Source: Bondarzewia mesenterica (lineage: Eukaryota; Basidiomycota; Agaricomycetes; Russulales; Bondarzewiaceae). Taken from it: a stretch of 64,000 nt of DNA. The stretch's first letter is position 1, and each line of letters opens with the position of its first letter. The stretch lies in assembly GCA_004802705.1 (NCBI GenBank), contig SGPL01000031.1:50375-114374 (forward strand), in the 5' to 3' direction. The translations under genes were made by a program, and so were the position numbers. The notes under the pieces were generated by a model that saw only the letters and a program-made list of their open reading frames with translations, did not search any database and was not told the DNA's origin. Shown here in pieces: positions 57,009 to 64,000 of this stretch.

Positions 57009-60000
57009 TCAGCAGCGTGATTGATGCGCTGCATGGACGTCGGCTAGTATGGGGACTATTGGTACCTTCACTCGGTTAGGCTGGTTTTTTGATGCTTGGT
57101 AGATTGCACATCCTTTGACNTATTCTTTNATGAANNTNNTCATGCNTNGCCACCAAAAGTCCCTCTGNACNCTCTCCACTGTCTTCCATTCTCCTGGNTG
57201 GCCCNNGGNGGGTGGATCATGGTGCTGCNGNANAATNTCTNGANGGAGGTCTTGGTCCTTTGGGACATAGATGCGNCCCCTGAATAGGATCAGGCCGTCC
57301 TCCGTGTTCCATTCCTCCATCCCTTTTGACATTGTCCTAGGTCCAGCTGACTTTATGAGTTCCAAGGCAAGAGCAATCTCATCATCCATGTCCTTCAAAC
57401 CTTTGATCCGCTCCTTTAGGGAGGTTTCGACAGAATCTTCTTCNGATGTGAGCACTTTTACGAATAGCGCGTGGTCTAAGAGGATGCGTTCTTCATTGTC
57501 TGACCTTCCATCATCAAAGTCCGGTCGCCTGGACAGGCTATCTAGCACACATTTCATTCCTTTGACGTGATGAATTTTGAAGTCAAAACGGGTCAAAAAG
57601 AGCGCCCATCGCGCTTGGCGGTGGTTTAGTTTGCGAGCGTCCTTGTAGAATGTCAGGTTTTTGTGGTCCGAGTGGATTTCAATAGTGTGTTCTGAGCCCT
57701 CTAGGAAGTGTCTCCATGCTTCAAAGGCTCGGATGATCGCCAGTAGTTCTCTGTCATAGACATCATAGTTTCGTTCCACCGGAGAAAACCCTTTAGACAG
57801 GTAGGCACATGGGTGCCATTGCTCATCCTCCCCTTGTTGCAGTAGGATTCCCCCTGTGGCAGTAAGCGAAGCGTCCGTGTCGACCCTGAAAGGTTTTGTA
57901 GTGTCAGGCTGGATCAGTACTGGCGTGGATGTGAACGCGTTCTTCAGCGCGTTAAACGCTTTCTGCTGGGGTTCTTCCCAGTGCCATTTGACTGTNCTTT
58001 TTNNTGAGGTCNTGCATGGGTTGTCGCAAGGTGGGCATACCCCTTGATGAAGCGCCGGTAGAAGTTGCCAAACCCTAGGAATGATCGGACATCTCGTACC
58101 CTNCGGGGTGTGGGCCAGTTAGAAAGTCCTTCGACTTTTATNGGGTCCATCTCTATTTTGTCATGGGAGATGATAAACCCNAAATAGTCCACCTTTTCAG
58201 CCTCGAAGGTGCATTTCTCTGGTTTGAGGAAAAGGTCGTTNCCCGCTAGTCGACTGAGTANTTCGTTCACGAGCTCTCGNTGCCTTTNCATGTGNATGGT
58301 TGCTACCAGGATGTCGTCCATGTAGATGATTACTTCCCCCGTCATGATCAGATCTTTNAAAAGCTCGTTCATCATGGTCTGAAATGTTGCCGGCGAGTTG
58401 GTCAGGCCAAAGAACATCACCATTGGTTCAAACAGTCCTCTGTTCGTGAGGAATGCTGCTTTCTCCTGGTCTCCTTCTTTGATACGGATATTGTTGTAGC
58501 CCCAACGGACATCCATTTTGGTGAATATGCGTTTGTCTTTTAGNCTTTCTATAATATCNGAGCTAAGNGGGAGAGGATATCGGTTCTTNATGGTGTGTTC
58601 NTTCAGNTTNCGGTAGTCTTGTACAGGGNGGAGCTTCCCATCNTTTTTCTTGACNAAGAAGAAGGGAGAGGCATAGGGTGACTTGGANGTCCTAATGGTC
58701 CCTCNCTTCAGATGCTCGTCNAAGAACTTGTCGAGTTCNGCCTGCTCATTTCTNGATANNGGGATGATTTTNATTGTGATCCCGTCGGGTGCTCCNGGTT
58801 TCAGTTCAATNTTATGGTCCCAGGTNCGGGGAGGGGGAAAGNTTTGTGATGCNTCNTCTTCGAAGACNCGTCGGTGGNTAAGGTAGTGGGTGGGGATGGA
58901 TTCTTCTATCGACNTTTTTGGTTGGTCCTTCCCTGCCTCCTCTGCNAGTTTCTGNGAAACTGAGGCCGCACTGATCCTTTCATCTGTNCCACAGCTGNNA
59001 AGGATTTTCNGGAGCGACTGTTGATACTGCCAGTTTCGCCGGTTCCTTTCGCACCAGTATGGGCAGTTCTNAAAGTGCAGAGTTTCATTTCGCCAGTCGA
59101 TNGTTGGGTTATGTGTCCTTANCCAAGGGAGTCCCAGGATTATCTCATCNTCCCCTATNTCTGACACNTANAGCCTCATCATTTCGACATGGTTATTGAT
59201 TCGTAGCCGGAGGTAGACGAATTCCTTAATTCGTCCTAGGACATTTTCTGTGTTNTCGACATTTNGGATTTTGATTTCATTCCTGAGTTTGGTTGTTCTN
59301 AGCTTGTACTTNTGTACCGCNTTCCAATGAATGAATCTNCCGGTTGCNCCGCTGTCTATCATTGCTTTTGTTTTGACGCTTTCGATGCCGCTTTGTGATA
59401 TCCAAGATGTAATCTCCAATTGCTCTCCTTTGGTGGATTTTACAAATATGGAATTATCGTAGCAGCCCTTCGTCCAAAGCCACGCCTGGAACTTTGGACT
59501 CGTCAAAAATCCTCTTGTTTCTCGTCGTCTTCCTCGCTGGACTCAGCGAGTGCTTCCCTTTCCTCCGTCGAGAGCTTTCTGATGACTTTCTTGAGCTCCT
59601 CTATGGTCATCTTCTTGCTTCCTCCCTCTTCTTTTGCCGCNCTAGTGCGGACATCGCGGTCTGGGCAGTCCCTGGCCTGATGTCCAGTTTTGCCGCACCT
59701 AAAGCAGTGGCCTTCGTCCATGTACTGCTTCTTGTCCTTGTCCGACAGAGTGTTGGTGGCCNGTACCCTTGCCTTNCCTTTCCACTCTNTCNNCTCCTTC
59801 CCNCTNTCTACATCCATAGNGTCCGGGTCNCGCGCCTTGCTTCCCCTAGGTACCCAGCTNCNTTTATCTTTTTGAGAGGNGTGGTGTCTNCCGAGGAATG
59901 ACTGTAATTTGCGCCATTGGTTGTCAGCGGTGGCCGCATCCTTGTACCAATCCTCAATCTTGGTCGGTATTGGGTTCTTCCGATAGACCTCCTTTATGAT

Positions 60001-61007
60001 TGCCGGATTCAATGCCTCCATGAAGTACTCGATGAGCGCCGGGCTCTCCGTTATTTCAGATTCGCAAATTCAGCGATGAAGTCGTCTGCTGTACGTTTTC
60101 CCTGTCTGATTTGAGATAGCTTTATCCTAGCATTCGCTGCGATATTGGCATCCACAAATTGGGCGACGAAGCTGTCCTCAAACTCCTTCCAGGTTCCGTA
60201 GTTGCCTTTCTCTTCGTACTTCTCTATCTGCAATCATTTCCAGGTTTCGGCTGTTCCTCCTTCTAGGTAGGACAAGGCAAATAGGACCTTCCTCTGTTCA
60301 TCCAGAGCTTCGGCATCGTCCACAAACTCCTTCAGTTTTGCCCTAAAGTAGATCTTGCATTCCAAGATGAAGAGTCTAGAGCTTTCCCTCTGTCCGTTGA
60401 ACGAGGAGGGAGTCTTGACTTTTGGTCCTGATTTGTTGGCTGATGGTGTAGTTGCCATCTCTTGCATCAGTGGGAGAGGTGGAGGTGGAGGTGGAGGTGG
60501 AGGTGGGNGCGGTGGTAATGGGTTGGGGATCTGTNGTTGAATAGGCTGTGGGTTCGTGTTGGCAGGAGGGGGTGGTGGTGCGGGTGCANGTGGTCCTTGA
60601 CCTGGTTCTGGTGGAGGTGGGNCGGGGTTANCGACTTGTGGGCTGTCGTGCAGTTCTTGGTNAATGCTTGTTTGTGGGGANAAGATGGGCNGGCTACTNG
60701 ATCGGGATGGTCCGGGTGGTATATTCCTTCTGTTTTCTGCACGGAGTGCTGATGANGATGATGGCGTCCCTCCCTGTATTTCNGTAGGTANNNGTTCCNC
60801 TGTTTTGCGAAAGATCCAGNAGTGACNCTGGTTGTCGTAGTAGATGGGGTAGATGGGTTTCTCCTCNTCNTTGTGGGTGTCTGGGTGTGTCCTTGCGAGG
60901 TATGTNNTTAGCGATGCACTNTATCTTCNGCCCGAGGGGATCTCAACCCCTGGTGGTAGGCGGCTTGTGGATGAAATGGTGAATTGATCTNCTNGAGACT
61001 GAGACAC
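57009..61007 (-). mobile_element. Ty3/gypsy LTR retrotransposon, internal part, 3'-truncated
   Basis: Read on the minus strand: a proline-rich gag N terminus (61007 onward), a gag capsid region, and a CCHC zinc knuckle CFRCGKTGHQARDC (about 59710). Pol follows with a DS(G)AT protease motif (about 59340), reverse transcriptase with YMDD (about 58325), RNase H (about 57850-57650; SDHKNLTFY) and KGMKCVLDSLSRRPDF. The H/C zinc region at the start of integrase is cut off near 57009, so the integrase core is missing. Many N bases suggest a consensus built from several copies. Frames are interrupted near 57970 and 60235. No flanking LTR pair recognised. Confidence 0.85.
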
Positions 61008-61390
61008 TTGCTGATATCTACACNGATGACGCTGCTATCTGCCNTCACTCNGGTGCCCCTTGGTGCTTCTCCGAAGATTGGCTACCTTGGGCTCTTTGTT
61101 GCTTGGGTCAAAAAAATCAACCCTCAAGCGCAACTGGATATGTCTATAGTCTCTGGTCTGAATTCTGGTTCGAGTTCGGTTGTGGGAGCTTGATATAGTT
61201 GTCAAGATGCCCTGGTTCTGGTGGCTGGACGTAGTCGTCGAGCTGGTTCTGGTGCCTGGTAGTGGTGGGTTGGTTCGGGAGGGTTCGTTTTGACACTTAG
61301 ATTAGGGCTAAGGTCGAGCTGAGATGGTGTCAGAAGCAGGGGCTGATACCCTGTGTTCTATTACACATGAGTCTGCGCTAATACAGAGCA
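61008..61390. other. Stretch between gypsy and copia remnants
   Basis: About 380 bp, with some N at the left. Probably untranslated retrotransposon sequence. The string tggtgtcagaagcagg near 61327 recalls an initiator-Met tRNA primer-binding site on the plus strand, but no LTR end could be matched to it. Confidence 0.35.
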
Positions 61391-62610
61391 CTAGACCAAG
61401 TATATCAAGCTAACTGTGAAAGGAGCTACTGCGGAAGTGTAAATAGTGCCTACTGCGGCGCACGGACCATTGCTATATATAATACGAGGGCGCGAGTGAT
61501 AGGAAGGATCGGGTAGGTAAAGGGATCGCGGCTGATCGGGCCGCCTCGTTAGAAGTGTAGGTAAGTGTGCGTCCAACCAAGAGAGAAAACAAATGTACGA
61601 ATATGGTTCATGACAGATGCAGGTAATCATGGAGTCGGGTGATGGCGCGAGCTGCTCGTCACTAGACTGCGTTAGTGCAGCGTAGTCGAATGTGGCAGTG
61701 AATCCATAGGATACTGAACTGCTGCCATCCGCTAGGTTAGCCGCTCCACCTTTCGATCCTTTCGAATCTTTCTGACCATCACTGCTACCTCCTCCGCCTC
61801 CCGGCGCTCTGCAGTCTGACTTCTTATGACCAGACTTGCCGCAGTTCCAGCATGTAAGCCGGCCGCGATCACCCTTCTGCTTCCACGTTGTCGGGGACGA
61901 AGACAATGCCTCTGCGTTCGGATGAGCATAGAGTGCAGAGGTTGATGATGGCTTCTTCGAGGAGGCACGAGCCACTAGGCAAGAGTCGTACTGCTCGAGG
62001 ATGAGCTGCATGAGTGTCGTTGGACTAAGGGTCTTGTCGGCGATGTGGGCAGCTCCAGTGAGTGTTCGGAGGTAGAGCCGATAGGACGAAGGAAGGGAAG
62101 ACATGACAATGGCAGAGAAGTCTCCATCATCGAGCTTCGTGCCCATTCCTGCTAACTCTTCCTTAGCCTTTAACAGGGTATCGAGATGCGTGCGAACATC
62201 GCCATCTTCAGCACACCTCGCTTCCATCATCCAGCGGCGAATATTGACCTTGACGATCTCGGACTTCTCCTGATACTCCTTGGAAATGGCACTCCAGATG
62301 GTCTTGGGCGTATCGTGGCCTTCGGATTGAAGTCGGAGTAGGAATCAGAGATAGTGGTAAAGATCTGCTGCTTAACTGTGGCTTGCTTCTGTTCGAATTC
62401 GGCCAGACTCTGCTCAACAGAGTCCTATTCATCAGCCTCGTCAGGGGATAGGGATTCGACAGGGCTAGCCAGTCTCTCGGCGGCACCGGTCAAATATCGC
62501 ATCAAGCCCCTCGCACTGACAGCGTTCTCGAGCCGGGTCTTGTACATGATCCAGTTTGAGCCATCAGTGGCGAGCTTAGGGACATTATAGAAATTTTGGC
62601 TGAGCGACAT
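61391..62610 (-). mobile_element. Ty1/copia-type gag remnant
   Basis: Starts MSLSQNFYNVPKLATDGSNW at 62610, typical of copia gag of the UBN2/DUF4219 kind. It continues IMYKTRLENAVSARGLMRYL, and in a later frame RCAEDGDVRTHLDTLLKAKE, then a zinc knuckle CWNCGKSGHKKSDC (about 61850). An in-frame TAG (62425-62427) and a frame change near 62320 show decay. After FDYAALTQSSDEQLAPS no protease, integrase or RT follows, so the element is truncated. Confidence 0.75.
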
Positions 62611-64000
62611 TTGTAGGTCCGCAGGGCCCATAACCTGACAACGGGCTAGCGGGCTAAGAAATGAGGCAATGAGTGACTCAGTGATTAGAACAAACACTGT
62701 GAGTGTATTGTGGTAAGTACCTAAGAAACGAGGCAACGAGTGACTACCAGTAAGTCAGTACAAAGTGAGAACAGTAAGGTATAAGGGTATACTCACCTCA
62801 GTGATTAGGACAAACACTGAGGTGACACGACGGAGCGCTGCTCGGTTTTGTAGGTATGTCGGAGTGGCAAAACGTAGCTGTACAGTACCTGAGTGAACAG
62901 AAATAACGAACGTGCAATGAGGACCGTGGTCCCATAAGATATCTATCGAGAACGTGCAAGCACTGGTAAGTAATAGTCCGTTGAAGAGAATCAGTCCGAG
63001 GGACTCGGCGCGTTTGCCCGATCCTGACACGTCCATCATCGTCCTGAGACTGTGTATATATCATGTGCGCATGGAAGGAACTTCGAGTGTTGACCTTTGT
63101 TATGAGCGCTCGTGATGAGCTAATTTACTACTAACATGATCAATCTCGGACAGTCGCAGAGCAACAGGCCTGTGGGCAGTTGCTCCCTTCGGACTCGGGC
63201 TAAGATACCAAGCACCCTTAGACATGAGCAGGAGATTAGTTGACGTTTGAAATTGATATCTTGAGACCTCGCAATCACCTGGAAACGGTGCTATGTCACG
63301 AAAACCAGAGCTACCACCTACTATCTCAGAAGATATCTATCGTCGTGATGGGGGCCGTGGGGGAAGTGTTTGTAAAGGATGTACTTATGAGTCAGCAAGA
63401 AAAAAAATCTGTGCTTTTCCCACTATGTCCTGATCTTGCCACTTGGCATTGCTATGCTACCGTATGAGCATGCTACTACTAATGTTTACTGTCCTATGTG
63501 ATGACAGCCAGTGGAAGGGGGCAGATCAAACATAAGACTGTCTCAAACTCTAGCGGGCAATACGCATGCATCAAGGCGCCTCGCGAGCAAGAAACCGGAC
63601 GAAGAATCATCGTAACTCAGACTCTCAGACTCCTGCGCGACGCGTTCTAGTCATGTGAGAGTGATATCGAGACAACGTGATGCATAGTATGCCGTAAGAG
63701 CAATGACGTTTACAGACAAAGCCTGAGATCGACGAGGCTATGCGGAACCAAATTCCCCCACTCATGCTTCGTTTCCTACTACCATCTCCATGGAAAGCCA
63801 TGAACTATCCCTCCTGGCTCAATGCAAGAAAAAAAAATGCAGAAATTGCTAGAAAATCAGTGTCTTGGCGAGTACCTCGCGTATTACCTCGAGGCCACCC
63901 GTATTATGATACTTATCTCGCACGGGACTTCGCGGCCGCTCTTTCGGCTCGCAATGCGCAAGGGCGTCTGATCGGAAGCCTGTTGCCGTCTGTCCTCCAC
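62611..64000. other. Probable copia 5' LTR region and unexplained right end
   Basis: Upstream of the copia gag lie imperfect internal repeats (ctaagaaaygaggcaaygag at about 62652 and 62718; ctcagtgattagracaaaca at about 62679 and 62797) and a hairpin. This could be LTR sequence. From about 63050 to the end no gene is recognised; short frames there are unconvincing. Confidence 0.35.
62793..62825. repeat. 11-bp stem inverted repeat
   Basis: tcacctcagtg (62793-62803) and its exact reverse complement cactgaggtga (62815-62825) flank an 11-nt loop. It lies in the presumed LTR/leader of the copia remnant. Confidence 0.65.

Noticed and set aside
61315..61345. tRNA-primer binding site (tggtgtcagaagcagg) marking a plus-strand retrotransposon
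   Set aside because: The match to an initiator-Met PBS is partial, and no LTR end or plus-strand gag follows; both neighbouring elements run on the minus strand.
1..64000. CRISPR arrays, bacterial operons, tRNA or rRNA genes, telomeric TTAGGG repeats
   Set aside because: I looked for regularly spaced repeats, Shine-Dalgarno-led gene chains, cloverleaf-like or rRNA-like sequence and telomere repeats and saw none. A tRNAscan/Infernal run would be needed to exclude small RNA genes fully.

Overview
The window is nuclear DNA of a filamentous basidiomycete, most likely a wood- or litter-decaying Agaricomycete. The evidence is dense genes with many 50-60 nt GT-AG introns, fungal protein families (ARID/SWI1, CNH, DUF7726, DUF7704, LYR), a secreted CBM1-GH5 endoglucanase, an alginate-lyase-type gene and Ty3/gypsy and Ty1/copia debris. 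It is draft quality: N bases occur, mostly inside the retrotransposon, and several otherwise healthy genes carry one-base frameshifts that coincide with homopolymer runs.

Layout. 0.1-1.2 kb: zinc alcohol dehydrogenase (-). 2.9-3.5 kb: DUF1764 protein (-). 3.8-7.1 kb: SWI1-like ARID subunit of SWI/SNF (+). 7.5-9.6 kb: arrestin-like protein (+). 10.0-11.1 kb: Rab5/Ypt5-type GTPase (-). 11.4-13.9 kb: broken alginate-lyase-family gene (-). 14.2-17.0 kb: acyl-CoA synthetase with a C-terminal AKL (+). 17.4-21.9 kb: CNH protein with a C-terminal GYF domain (-). 22.3-23.2 kb: DUF7726 protein (-). 23.5-24.9 kb: S-formylglutathione hydrolase (+). 25.2-27.4 kb: FHA-kinase of the Chk2/Cds1 type (-). 27.5-30.0 kb: LSG1 ribosome-export GTPase (-). 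30.4-31.3 kb: degraded GH5 copy; 31.6-33.4 kb: intact CBM1-GH5 endoglucanase (-). 34.0-35.3 kb: LYR-motif protein (+). 35.4-40.3 kb: exocyst SEC8 (-). 40.6-41.7 kb: lipid-droplet-associated hydrolase (+). 42.0-49.1 kb: Mit1/CHD-type chromatin remodeller (+).

The right quarter is different. From about 49.8 to 53.3 kb lies a mosaic of damaged gene pieces: an N-terminal MSH2 fragment, the first two thirds of an AGC kinase, then an internal MSH2 fragment, all on the + strand and carrying nonsense codons and frameshifts. An intact-looking COX18-type mitochondrial insertase (53.9-55.1 kb) and a DUF7704-like membrane protein (55.7-56.1 kb) follow. From 57.0 kb onward are a gypsy element on the minus strand (gag, protease, RT, RNase H, start of integrase, cut off at its 3' end) and a copia-type gag remnant.

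The genes mostly act independently (vesicle traffic: Rab5, SEC8, arrestin; chromatin: SWI1, CHD; mitochondria: COX18, LYR; lipid: acyl-CoA synthetase, LDAH; checkpoint: FHA-kinase; ribosome export: LSG1). I saw no biosynthetic cluster, CRISPR array or certain RNA gene. The observations most worth following up are the MSH2/AGC-kinase mosaic, the consistent one-base excess in homopolymers, the CNH domain split by a long disordered insert and joined to GYF, the 3-9 nt micro-exons, and the packed palindromic sites in the promoter shared by the DUF7726 and S-formylglutathione hydrolase genes. Family assignments come from motif recognition by eye; no database search was run.
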